NCBI RefSeq assembly: GCF_002934235.1
Contig: NZ_PTIS01000011.1
Location: 1-64,000 of the forward strand
Length of the DNA stretch: 64,000 nt
Source: Clostridium algidicarnis DSM 15099
GTDB lineage: Bacteria; Bacillota; Clostridia; Clostridiales; Clostridiaceae
Direction: 5' to 3'
This document shows positions 37,417 to 46,153 of this stretch, in pieces. The notes beneath the pieces were generated by a model that was not told where the DNA came from, ran no database searches, and worked only from the letters and a program-made list of their open reading frames with translations. Position 1 is the first letter of the stretch. Every line of letters begins with the position of its first letter. Made by a program: the position numbers and the translations under genes.

Positions 37417-38211
37417 TTAAGATAAAAGCATGGTATCACTTAGATCATTGCTAGAGGCCACATTTTTAAATTCTTCAATAAGATCATTTACTTGAAGTTT
37501 TAATTTAAAATCTTCTTCTAAGTCTTTTACTATAGCTCCCTTATGCATTAATATTAGTCTATTTCCAAAGGTTATTGCATGACTTAAATTATGGGTTACC
37601 ATAATAGTTGTAATACCTTTATCTTTAACTATATTTTCAGTAATATTTATTATATTTTCTGAAGTATTAGGATCTAATGCTGCTGTATGTTCATCTAATA
37701 AAAGTACATCAGGGCTCACCATAGTTGCCATTAGTAGTGACAAAGCTTGCCTTTGCCCCCCTGAAAGGCTTCCAACCTTTGTATGTAGTTTGTTTTCAAG
37801 ACCCATATTTAATATAGAAAGTTCATCTTTAAAGTGTTTTTCTGTATCTTTTTTTATGCAAAATTTAAGACCAAAACTCTTGCCTTTATTATTACATATA
37901 GATAAATTCTCCATTATGCTCATAGAAGGTGATGTACCCTTAGCTGGATCTTGGTATACCCTACCTATAAATTTAGATCTTTTATAATTTTCATAATGGG
38001 TTATATTTTCTTCATTTAAGCTTATTGTACCCTTATCTGATATTATATTTCCTGAAATCAAATTCAATAAAGTAGATTTACCTGCCCCATTACTTCCAAC
38101 TACTGATACAAAATCCCCCTTTTTTATATCCAGATTAAAATCTTCAAATATACTGATTTCATTTATGCTTCCTTTATTAAAACTTTTACTTATAGACTTT
38201 AAACTAAGCAT
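37417..38211 (-). CDS. ABC transporter ATP-binding protein (TrpZ type)
   Basis: Energises the permease encoded upstream. Walker A GSNGAGKST (about 39), SLSGGQRQALSLL signature and Walker B VLLLDEHTAALD are intact; an insert with ENLSICNNKGKSFGLKF lies before the signature as in this family. 264 aa. The start overlaps the permease end by 8 nt. Part of the substrate-binding protein, permease, ATPase operon. Confidence 0.9.
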   Translation of the reverse strand: MLSLKSISKSFNKGSINEISIFEDFNLDIKKGDFVSVVGSNGAGKSTLLNLISGNIISDKGTISLNEENITHYENYKRSKFIGRVYQDPAKGTSPSMSIMENLSICNNKGKSFGLKFCIKKDTEKHFKDELSILNMGLENKLHTKVGSLSGGQRQALSLLMATMVSPDVLLLDEHTAALDPNTSENIINITENIVKDKGITTIMVTHNLSHAITFGNRLILMHKGAIVKDLEEDFKLKLQVNDLIEEFKNVASSNDLSDTMLLS

Positions 38212-39076
38212 TTTTTTCTCCTCCTACCATTACAAGTCCCTTAATGTTTTTAAAGATGCTCTTATTATTTAAACTTATTGCTATTACTACTATAAATGCT
38301 GTTATAAGCTTTAAATCTGTTGGTGGTAGTCCCATTTTAAGTACTAATCCAATACTTAATTTATACATTATTGATCCAACTATTACCTTAGTTGTAGCTG
38401 TTATCTTACTTTCTTTTTTAAGAAATGATTGTCCCATTATTATAGAGGCTAAAGCCATAACTACAGTTCCATTTCCCATAGAAATATCTGAAAATCTTTG
38501 ATATTGTGCCATTATAGCTCCTGAAAAAGCAACTATTCCATTAGATATCATAAGAGCTAATATCCTTACTTTAGAACTGTTTATTCCAAGGGAAGTTATT
38601 AAAGTTTCATTGTCTCCAGCACCTTTTATTGCATATCCTATATGAGTTTTAAAAAATAAATCTAACATAACTTTTGTAATAACTACAAACATAGTAATTA
38701 TTATTAAAGGACTTTTATCTAAAAATATATTTTTATTATTAAATATAGCTACGTTTGCCTTTCCCATTATTCTTAAATTTATTGAATATAATCCTATCAT
38801 TACAAGTATTCCTGATAAAAGATTAGTTATTTTTAGTCTTTCATGAAGTGCTCCTGTAATAAGTCCTGCTAAAGCTCCCGCTATTATTGAAGCTAGAAGT
38901 GTTATAAACGGATTTATACCTTTAAATATCATAATAGTTGATACTGAAGCTCCTAGTGTGAAGGTACCATCTACCGAAAGATCTGGAAAGTCTAATATAG
39001 TATAAGTTATATAAACTCCTAATGCTGCTATACCAAATATAAATCCTTGTTCTAAAATGCTAATTAAAAACTCCAT
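38204..39076 (-). CDS. ABC transporter permease (TrpY type)
   Basis: A branched-chain-type (BPD_transp_2) permease with eight to ten spans in 290 aa; LDFPDLSVDGTFTLGASVS and GAGDNETLITSLGINSSKVR are family marks. It accompanies PF04392 substrate-binding proteins; the best-studied relatives (TrpXYZ in streptococci) are assigned to tryptophan. GAGGAGG precedes the ATG. Confidence 0.9.
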   Translation of the reverse strand: MEFLISILEQGFIFGIAALGVYITYTILDFPDLSVDGTFTLGASVSTIMIFKGINPFITLLASIIAGALAGLITGALHERLKITNLLSGILVMIGLYSINLRIMGKANVAIFNNKNIFLDKSPLIIITMFVVITKVMLDLFFKTHIGYAIKGAGDNETLITSLGINSSKVRILALMISNGIVAFSGAIMAQYQRFSDISMGNGTVVMALASIIMGQSFLKKESKITATTKVIVGSIMYKLSIGLVLKMGLPPTDLKLITAFIVVIAISLNNKSIFKNIKGLVMVGGEKNA

Positions 39077-39077
39077 A

Positions 39078-40079
39078 TTATTGTACCTCCTCTACTATAA
39101 TTGCTTTATCTAATATATCTTTTGGTATATCTATATTAAGCTTCCTACATACTTGTTGATTTATAACTATTTGAGTATCTTTAAGTTCCTCTACCTTCAT
39201 AGTCTTTATATCTTTTCCTTCTAAAACCTCTGCTGCCATAACTCCAGATTGGAATCCTAGATTATAGTAGCTTATGCCATCCGTAGCTAAAGCTCCAGAC
39301 TTAACATGAGCTTCTTCTGCTCCAAATATAGGCTTATTCTTACTAGAAAATTTTGAATAGATAAGTGGCATTGAAGATGCTACAAGGTTGTCTGTTGGTA
39401 TATACAAAGCATCTACAGTGTTTACTATAGAATCTAATACCTGGGATAACTCATTTGTATTATTTATTCCAACTTGAACTATTTCCAAATCATACTTTGG
39501 TGCTATATCCTTCATATTGCTTATTTGAACCTCTGAATTAAGTTCACTTGTATTATATATAACTCCTACCTTCTTAGCCTTTGGAATTAAAGTTTTCAAA
39601 AGTTCAAGTTGCTTTGAAATAGGAACCATGTCCGATGTTCCTGCTACATTATTATTCATATCTTCTTTTGATTTCACTATCCCAGAAGAAACTATATCGG
39701 TTATGGCTGTAACTATAATAGGTGTAGTTTTTGTGTTATTATAGGCTGTTTGCGCTGAAGGTGTACCTATTGCAAATATAAGATCTTTTTTTAAAGCTCC
39801 AAATCTTTGAGCTATCATTTGTGATATAGCAATATCCCCTTGTGAATTTTGTATTTCTATATCTACATTTTCTCCACTCACAAGACCTTTAGAATTCAAT
39901 CCTTCAATAAAACCTTCCCTTGAAAGGTCCAATGCAGGATGCTCTGCTATTTGTGATATACCTATCTTATATTTTATTGTACTAGTCTCTGATTTTACAG
40001 GTTTTATTAAGCCCCACATAAATACTAATAACATTGAAATAATTAAAATTAAAAATACATTTACCTTTTTTACTACCAT
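39078..40079 (-). CDS. ABC transporter substrate-binding protein (PF04392, TrpX type)
   Basis: An extracytoplasmic two-lobed binding protein of 333 aa. The blocks YKIGISQIAEHPALDLSREG, AIGTPSAQTAY and IVTAITDIVSSGIV are those of the PF04392 family. The N terminus has a strong hydrophobic segment (about 7-25) but no lipobox Cys, so it may stay anchored by an uncleaved signal, which is unusual for a Gram-positive binding protein. AAGGAG with ATG at 9 nt; the start region itself contains NAG triplets continuing the leader pattern. Confidence 0.9.
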   Translation of the reverse strand: MVVKKVNVFLILIISMLLVFMWGLIKPVKSETSTIKYKIGISQIAEHPALDLSREGFIEGLNSKGLVSGENVDIEIQNSQGDIAISQMIAQRFGALKKDLIFAIGTPSAQTAYNNTKTTPIIVTAITDIVSSGIVKSKEDMNNNVAGTSDMVPISKQLELLKTLIPKAKKVGVIYNTSELNSEVQISNMKDIAPKYDLEIVQVGINNTNELSQVLDSIVNTVDALYIPTDNLVASSMPLIYSKFSSKNKPIFGAEEAHVKSGALATDGISYYNLGFQSGVMAAEVLEGKDIKTMKVEELKDTQIVINQQVCRKLNIDIPKDILDKAIIVEEVQ

Positions 40080-40326
40080 ACTACCATTCTCCTTTTTATA
40101 TATTATCTTATATTAAAAAAAGCCTCTCCAAAAAGGAGAGGCTTAATAAACCCAAAATATTTTAACACAAAAAATACCTTACTTTATTAAGATAAAAGTT
40201 TTCTCCTACTATTCTACCATTCTACATTGCTTTTATTTTCACTATATTAATTTATTTTCAATTATTTCTATACTACTTAATTTAATATTTCTTCTTCTGC
40301 GTTGTTTCCTACTATACTACTTAATC
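40080..40326 (-). promoter_or_regulatory. Long NAG-triplet-rich leader of the ABC transporter operon
   Basis: The roughly 245-nt leader has an exact 13-nt direct repeat TTAAGTAGTATAG at plus coordinates 40312-40324 and 40268-40280 (sequence given in transcript sense), a further cluster TGTAGAATGGTAGAATAGTA near 40205-40226, and then an intrinsic terminator at 40115-40144. UAG and other NAG triplets are the recognition units of HutP, and a HutP-family gene is immediately upstream. No T-box motif is present. Confidence 0.6.
40115..40144 (-). terminator. Intrinsic terminator inside the transporter leader
   Basis: Perfect 10-bp stem AAGCCTCTCC / GGAGAGGCTT with a 5-nt loop and T7 on the minus strand, only 36 bp before the substrate-binding protein start and well downstream of the promoter. 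Its place implies attenuation. Confidence 0.85.
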
Positions 40327-40332
40327 ACCTTT

Positions 40333-40361
40333 ATTATATAAAGATTTATTTTTTATGTCAA
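40333..40361 (-). promoter_or_regulatory. Consensus sigma-A promoter of the ABC transporter operon
   Basis: Perfect TTGACA (40356-40361) and TATAAT (40333-40338) on the minus strand with 17-bp spacing, starting 20 bp after the HutP-family stop codon. Confidence 0.88.
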
Positions 40362-40381
40362 ATCTTACTTACAGCTTTATG

Positions 40382-40801
40382 TTATAAAATAGGAATGGAT
40401 CTATGACCAAGTCCTATAACCACTTCATTTAGATGTAACAAACCTATACTTAAAAATATGCATACACTTAAATGTTCACCAGATCTTGCAATACCTATTT
40501 TACCTCCTACATTAAGTCCATTTGCCTTTGATGATATTTGAATTATGGCCTCTCTTGTAGCTCCTGCAACTGCACCCTCATGTACATGACAATCCTTTAT
40601 TATACCTGTTCTCTTAGATGCCACTAAAGCTCTTTCAATTATTTTAGGTATAGATGAGGTTATATTACCTCCAATATCTACTGCCACTGCTAATATTTCT
40701 TCTTTATTAAAGTCTTTTATAAGGCCTTCCTCTTCACTTCTTGATGATATGGCCATTTTTACTGAAGCCTTTGCTATATCAAGACTACTATATTCTCTCA
40801 T
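40382..40801 (-). CDS. HutP family RNA-binding regulator
   Basis: A 139-aa protein matching the clostridial branch of the HutP family (HEGAVAGATREAIIQI, NVGGKIGIARSGEHLSVCIF, LHLNEVVIGLGHRSIPIL). Bacillus HutP is an L-histidine- and Mg-dependent antiterminator that binds UAG-type triplets in the hut leader. By my alignment from memory, two of the three metal-binding histidines of Bacillus HutP fall on glycines here, while the C-terminal one may be kept in GLGHR, so the ligand may differ. AGGAGG precedes the ATG. No hut genes are nearby; the adjacent transporter leader is rich in NAG triplets. Confidence 0.8.
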   Translation of the reverse strand: MREYSSLDIAKASVKMAISSRSEEEGLIKDFNKEEILAVAVDIGGNITSSIPKIIERALVASKRTGIIKDCHVHEGAVAGATREAIIQISSKANGLNVGGKIGIARSGEHLSVCIFLSIGLLHLNEVVIGLGHRSIPIL

Positions 40802-40830
40802 GAGTTTCCTCCTAATATCTTTTATGTATA

Positions 40831-41382
40831 TTACTTATATATAAATTTATATATATTATAATTTACTTTAACCTTTTTTATATATTTATCGGTCTCTTTA
40901 AATGGTATATAACTTAAATTTTCACCATCTTTAGAGTATCTTTCATCTTTGAGCCACTTTTGCACATGACCTCTACCACCATTGTAAGAAGCTAAAACCA
41001 AATCTATATCTCCATTAAATTCTTCTTTTAAATTATCTAAATACCAACATCCCATTTTTATATTAAATTCAGGATCTTTTAAGCTTTCTACATTAAAATC
41101 TTTTATATCCATCTTTTCAGCTGCCCACTTTGAAGTATCTTCTGTTATCTGCATAAGTCCTACTGCATCTTTATTAGATCTTACTTCTTTTCTAAAACCA
41201 CTTTCTGTCTTTATAATTGCAGCAACCATAAGAGGATCTAAGCTATATTCCTCACTATAATGTTCTATAAAATTTCTATATTTATATGGGTAAATAAAAC
41301 CTTTTATTGTATAAAAAAAGCTAACTAAAACTACAAAAATTATACTTATAGTGTATGCAATTTTAAAACCCTTATTTTTCAT
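40831..41382 (-). CDS. Lytic transglycosylase (SLT domain)
   Basis: Cleaves peptidoglycan glycan strands to 1,6-anhydro ends. An N-terminal membrane anchor (about 8-30) is followed by a single SLT domain with the catalytic Glu in IIKTESGFRKEV (about 61), GLMQITEDT, and LASYNGGRGHVQKWL. 183 aa. It follows coaE by 17 bp, so co-transcription with polA and coaE is likely. Confidence 0.92.
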   Translation of the reverse strand: MKNKGFKIAYTISIIFVVLVSFFYTIKGFIYPYKYRNFIEHYSEEYSLDPLMVAAIIKTESGFRKEVRSNKDAVGLMQITEDTSKWAAEKMDIKDFNVESLKDPEFNIKMGCWYLDNLKEEFNGDIDLVLASYNGGRGHVQKWLKDERYSKDGENLSYIPFKETDKYIKKVKVNYNIYKFIYK

Positions 41383-41399
41383 ACTCGCCCCCTGGTATA

Positions 41400-42002
41400 T
41401 TAATTATTTAGCATTTTAATTAAACTTATTAATTCATGGACCTCTTCTTTTGTAGATTCTATGCTATCACTATTATCAATAATAAAATCTACATATTTCT
41501 TTTTCTTTTCTAAGTTCATTTGAGAATTTATTCTATCCATAGCTTCTTCCCTTGTAAATTTATTTCTGTCCATTAATCTTTTTATTTGTTCCTGGCTATT
41601 TGTCCACACCAAAATTATATAATCCACATAATCTTGCATATTATTTTCTATAAGTGTTGGTGCATCTAAAATTACTACTTTTTCACCTTTTTTTTCATAT
41701 TCATCGAAAAGTTCTTTAATTCTATCTTTTATTAAAGGTATTATAATATTCTCGTATTTTACTCTTTCTTTACTATATTTAAATATATAATTTCCAAACT
41801 CTCTTCGTTTTAAGGCACCATCTTCATTAAAAAATGATTCACTAAAGGTTTGCTTTAACTCATCCGTAAGTGAAGGATATAGCATAAATACTTCTGTTGA
41901 TACAATATCTGCATCAATAAAAGCAAATCCTTCCTCTTTAAGCATAGATGATACAGTACTTTTGCCTGTTGCTATGCCTCCTGTAAGTCCGATCTTTAGC
42001 AT
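41400..42002 (-). CDS. coaE: Dephospho-CoA kinase
   Basis: Last step of coenzyme A synthesis, phosphorylating the ribose 3'-OH. P-loop GLTGGIATGKSTVS at the N terminus, DADIVSTEV and VILDAPTLIE substrate segments, and the lid region with TNSQEQIKRLMDRNKFTREEAMDRI. 200 aa. AAAGGAGG precedes the ATG; the position after polA is conserved. Confidence 0.95.
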   Translation of the reverse strand: MLKIGLTGGIATGKSTVSSMLKEEGFAFIDADIVSTEVFMLYPSLTDELKQTFSESFFNEDGALKRREFGNYIFKYSKERVKYENIIIPLIKDRIKELFDEYEKKGEKVVILDAPTLIENNMQDYVDYIILVWTNSQEQIKRLMDRNKFTREEAMDRINSQMNLEKKKKYVDFIIDNSDSIESTKEEVHELISLIKMLNN

Positions 42003-42066
42003 GATGGTGCCTCCTTTAATATTATTTATTGCCTAAATCATCAGTTACTTTTAAATTATATATTAT

Positions 42067-44691
42067 TTATTTTGCTTCATACCATGTTTCACCTATATTT
42101 ATATCTACTTCCAATTTTACGGAAAGGTCTAACACTTCTTCCATTTCCTTTTTTACTAACTCTTTAACCTCTTCTAATTCATCATTATAAACATTTAAAA
42201 TAAGTTCATCATGAACTTGAAGTATTAGTGTACTTTTCATATTTCTTTTATATAATTCTTTTTGTACATTTACCATGGCAAGTTTTATTATATCTGCAGC
42301 TGTACCCTGTATAGGTGCATTCATAGCAAGTCTTTCTCCTGATGCTCTAACTATCATGTTAGATGCATTTGCCTCTGGTATATACCTTCTTCTATTTAAA
42401 AGAGTCGTTACATATCCATGCTTTTTAGCCGTAACAACTATATCTTCCATGTAATTTTTAACCTTAGGATATCTTTCAAAATAAGCATCCATATACTGCT
42501 TTGCTTCTTTTCTTGAAATCTTTAAATCCTTTGATAGACTAAAATCACTTATTCCATATACTATACCAAAGTTTACTGCTTTAGCTCTACCTCTTAAAAG
42601 TGGTGTTACCTCTTCCATAGGAGTATTAAATACTTCTGATGCTGTCTTTGTATGTATATCACTATGCTCATTAAAAGCGGAAATTAAATTTTCATCTCCA
42701 GAAATATGGGCAAGCACTCTAAGTTCTATTTGTGAATAGTCTGCGGATAATATAACAGAATCTTCACTCTCGGATACAAATACCTTCCGTATTTCTCTAC
42801 CCATCTCGTACTTTATAGGTATATTTTGAAGATTAGGTTCTGTACTAGATAGTCTACCTGTTGTAGTAACTGTTTGATTGAAACTTGAATGTATTTTGTC
42901 ATCACTGTCAATTACTGATTTTAATCCTTCTACATAGGTTGAATATATTTTTGCTAATTGCCTATGGTAAGTTATTTTATTAATAATAGGATGTTTTTCT
43001 GATAAAGCTTCTAAGACCTCAGCGTTAGTTGAATACCCAGTTTTTGTCCTTTTTATAACAGGTAAATCTAACTTCTCAAAAAGTATCTTTCCTAGCTGTT
43101 TTGGTGAATTTATATTAAACTCTTCCTCTGAAAACTCATATATCTCCTTTTGAACCTTATCTAATTCTAATTTGAATTTTTCACCTAGCTTATCTAACAT
43201 ATCTCTATTTATTCTAAAGCCTTCTTCTTCCATATGAGATAAAACCTTAGTTAAAGGAAGTTCCATCTCATATAAAAGGCTTTCCATATTAAATTCTTCT
43301 ATCTTTGCTTTAAGCACCTCATAAAGTTCTACCATAAGTCTATTTTCGTGAGCCTTTAACGCTTCGCCTTCACCCTTTACTTCTCTACCTAGATATTCAT
43401 TTATAAGTTCTTGTAGACTTTGTTGTCCTTTTGCTGAATCTATAATATAATTTGCTATTTTAACATCAAAGATTATACCTTCGAGTGTTATACCTATTTT
43501 TCTAAAGGAAGTGTATGCATTCTTAGCATCATAACAAATCTTTTTTATATTATTATCTTCCATAAATTCTTTTAGAATTAAAATTGTGTTTTCTCTATCC
43601 TTTTCTAAAAGATTACTAAGCTTTATAACAAAATCTTTCTCTTCAAAATCTATATATATACTTTCTATAGCTATATTTGAATATAATTCTTGGCCTATTA
43701 TATCAAAGCTCATATATAAAGGCTTATTTTCCTTTGAACCTTTTATATTGTTTTTTAAAGCTTTAAGACCCTCTATCTCCTCAATTACATCATATTCATC
43801 AAAAGGGGTTTCATCTTTATCTTCTTCATTTTTAGGAAGTCTATCTATTAATGTTTTAAATTGAAGCTTAAAAAATAGTTTCTTTAATCCTAAAATATCA
43901 TATTCTTGTTTAGACCTTATGGAATCTAGATCCATTTCTATTGGCACATCTGTTTTTATTGTAGCAAGCTTTTTACTAAATAATGCTTGCTCACTGTATT
44001 CATATAAGTTTTCTTTGATTTTCTTACCCTTTATTTCTTCTATATTTTGAAGTACTGATTCTACACTACCATAAGTTTGTATAAGCTTGTAGGCTGTTTT
44101 TTCTCCTATGCCAGGAACCCCTGGTATATTGTCAGATTTATCTCCCATAAGTCCCTTTACATCTATAAATTCTGTAGGCGTTACCCCAAAATCTTCTATC
44201 ATTCTATCTTTATCGTATATTTCTTTCTCTGTTATACCTTTTTTAGTTATTATAACTTTTACATTATCTGTGGCTAGTTGAAGAGCATCTCTATCTCCTG
44301 TAACTATGTAAACTTCAATGCCTTTACTTTCAGCATAAACAGCAAGAGTTCCTATAAGATCATCTGCCTCAAAGCCATCTATTTCCATGATATCTATAGC
44401 CATAAGAGAAAGTAACTCTTTTATCAAAGGAAACTGCTCAAAAAGTTCTGGTGGCATACTTTTTCTTCCAGCCTTATACTCTTTATATTCTTTATGTCTA
44501 AATGTAGGAGCCTTCCTATCAAAGGTAGCTACCACGTAATCTGCCTTTATTTCTTCTTGAATTTTAAATAGCATTGAAGTAAACCCAAATACTGCATTAG
44601 TATGAATTCCTTCACTGTTAGTAAGTGGAGGTAATGCATAAAAGGCTCTATTCATAAGGCTATTGGAATCTAGTATTAACAATTTTTCCAT
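42067..44691 (-). CDS. polA: DNA polymerase I
   Basis: Repair and Okazaki-fragment polymerase. The 5'-3' exonuclease domain (1 to about 290; DSNSLMNRAFYALPP, GDRDALQLAT, GVPGIGEKTA) is followed by a 3'-5' exonuclease-like domain (about 310-480) that seems to lack the catalytic acidic residues, as in other Gram-positive Pol I, and the polymerase domain (DYSQIELRVLAHISGD motif A, RAKAVNFGIVYG motif B, QVHDELIL motif C). 874 aa. Start ATG 44691 lies 6 nt after GGAGG; the ATG at 44697 touches the Shine-Dalgarno. Confidence 0.95.
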   Translation of the reverse strand: MEKLLILDSNSLMNRAFYALPPLTNSEGIHTNAVFGFTSMLFKIQEEIKADYVVATFDRKAPTFRHKEYKEYKAGRKSMPPELFEQFPLIKELLSLMAIDIMEIDGFEADDLIGTLAVYAESKGIEVYIVTGDRDALQLATDNVKVIITKKGITEKEIYDKDRMIEDFGVTPTEFIDVKGLMGDKSDNIPGVPGIGEKTAYKLIQTYGSVESVLQNIEEIKGKKIKENLYEYSEQALFSKKLATIKTDVPIEMDLDSIRSKQEYDILGLKKLFFKLQFKTLIDRLPKNEEDKDETPFDEYDVIEEIEGLKALKNNIKGSKENKPLYMSFDIIGQELYSNIAIESIYIDFEEKDFVIKLSNLLEKDRENTILILKEFMEDNNIKKICYDAKNAYTSFRKIGITLEGIIFDVKIANYIIDSAKGQQSLQELINEYLGREVKGEGEALKAHENRLMVELYEVLKAKIEEFNMESLLYEMELPLTKVLSHMEEEGFRINRDMLDKLGEKFKLELDKVQKEIYEFSEEEFNINSPKQLGKILFEKLDLPVIKRTKTGYSTNAEVLEALSEKHPIINKITYHRQLAKIYSTYVEGLKSVIDSDDKIHSSFNQTVTTTGRLSSTEPNLQNIPIKYEMGREIRKVFVSESEDSVILSADYSQIELRVLAHISGDENLISAFNEHSDIHTKTASEVFNTPMEEVTPLLRGRAKAVNFGIVYGISDFSLSKDLKISRKEAKQYMDAYFERYPKVKNYMEDIVVTAKKHGYVTTLLNRRRYIPEANASNMIVRASGERLAMNAPIQGTAADIIKLAMVNVQKELYKRNMKSTLILQVHDELILNVYNDELEEVKELVKKEMEEVLDLSVKLEVDINIGETWYEAK

Positions 44692-44779
44692 GTTCATCCT
44701 CCATCTTCATAATAAAATTTTTAGTGATAACATTTAAATTAAGCGTACTTTATAAATATTAAATAATAATTAATTTGTT

Positions 44780-45928
44780 TTAATACTTAAGTAGTTCACT
44801 TCTATATCTTTCAATGTTTTCCTTTAGCTCATTAAAATCATCACTAGGAAACTTTTTTAAAATTTCATCTAATATATGAAATGCACATACATTTTCAAGT
44901 ACTATACAAGCTGGAACTACAGCGGATATATCCGACCTTTCATAACGACTAGTTACATTTTCTTTCTTTATTAGATCTACAGAATTCAGTCCCTTTTTTA
45001 CAGATGGTATAGGCTTTATTACAGCATACATTTCTATGTTTTCTCCATTAGAAATTCCCGCTTCTATACCTCCACAATTGTTGCTTGCTCTTTTTAAAGT
45101 TCCCTCTTCAAAATATGCTTCATCATTATATATACTTCCTATTAAAGGTAGGTCTAAAGTTTTTCCAAAAGACACAGCTTTTACTGCTTGAACAGACATA
45201 ATTGCCATGGATAATATGCCATCTAATTTCCTATCCCAATTAGAATAGCTTCCAATCCCAATTGGAACACCCTTTATCCCTATATAAACCCTGCCTCCAA
45301 TAGTATCTCCCTCTTCTTTGCACATATCTATAGTTGACTTCATACCATCCTCAATATGCTTATTATAGCATCGCATTGAGCTTTCCTCTATAATGCTATA
45401 ATTTTCATCATTAAAAAGATCTATATTCTGGTCATAAAATTCTCCTAGACTATAAACCTTACTTCTAATATCGATACCTATATCTAATAGCATTTGTTTA
45501 CATAGAGCACCTACAGCGCACCTTATAGCTGTCTCTCTTGCAGAGGTTCTCTCAATGCTATCTCTCATATCACCGGTTTTATACTTATGAAATCCTACTA
45601 AATCACCATGTCCAGGTCTAGCAACGCCTATTCTTTCTTCAGGTTTTACATCATTTTCAAAGTATTCTCTCCAATTTTCATAGTCTTTATTCTTAATTAT
45701 AAAAGTTATAGGGTTACCTGTGGTCTTATTTCCTCTAAGTCCCGACCAAACATCAACCTTATCTCTTTCTATCTTCATTCGCTTTCCTCTTCCGTACCCT
45801 TGTTGTCTTCTTTTTAACTCATTGTCTATATAATCTATATCTACTTCATAATTAGATGGAATACCTTCTAAAACTGCAATCAATGCCTTTCCATGAGATT
45901 CCCCACCATCCAAAAATCTAAGGGGCAT
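44780..45928 (-). CDS. aroC: Chorismate synthase
   Basis: Converts EPSP to chorismate using reduced FMN, the last common step to aromatic amino acids. GESHGKALIAVLEG at the N terminus, GRGKRMKIERDKVDVWSG, and the RPGHGDLVGFHKYKTGDMRDSIERTSARETA block are intact. 382 aa. The start ATG 45928 follows GGGAG; the longer ORF is rejected. It stands alone, away from other shikimate genes. Confidence 0.95.
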   Translation of the reverse strand: MPLRFLDGGESHGKALIAVLEGIPSNYEVDIDYIDNELKRRQQGYGRGKRMKIERDKVDVWSGLRGNKTTGNPITFIIKNKDYENWREYFENDVKPEERIGVARPGHGDLVGFHKYKTGDMRDSIERTSARETAIRCAVGALCKQMLLDIGIDIRSKVYSLGEFYDQNIDLFNDENYSIIEESSMRCYNKHIEDGMKSTIDMCKEEGDTIGGRVYIGIKGVPIGIGSYSNWDRKLDGILSMAIMSVQAVKAVSFGKTLDLPLIGSIYNDEAYFEEGTLKRASNNCGGIEAGISNGENIEMYAVIKPIPSVKKGLNSVDLIKKENVTSRYERSDISAVVPACIVLENVCAFHILDEILKKFPSDDFNELKENIERYRSELLKY

Positions 45929-46110
45929 ATTAATCACTCCCATTTAGTCTATCTAATATATTTTAAAATATCTTTATTATTCTACGCTCTAACTTATAAG
46001 AATAAACTGATTTAATTATATCATATTTAATTTAAACTGTATTAAAATTGGCCTTAAATTTACATTTAATAAACAAGTTCCTCTAGTATTAACCAATTAT
46101 TTAACAAATA

Positions 46111-46146
46111 TTAAAGAGTTCTAAACCCTTGGTTTAAAACTCTTTA
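46111..46146 (-). terminator. Terminator after glsA
   Basis: AAAGAGTT-TAAACC arms with GGTTTA-AACTCTTT and a 3-nt loop; TAATATTTG follows on the minus strand, a modest T-run. Confidence 0.65.
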
Positions 46147-46153
46147 ATGTCTT

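Noticed and set aside
40080-40380. T-box riboswitch in the transporter leader
   Set aside because: The conserved T-box sequence (AGGGTGGNACCGCG) is absent and no specifier stem is visible; the triplet pattern fits a protein-binding leader better.
43586-44277. Plus-strand frames of 66-92 aa inside polA
   Set aside because: Antisense to conserved Pol I domains; composition is typical of shadows.
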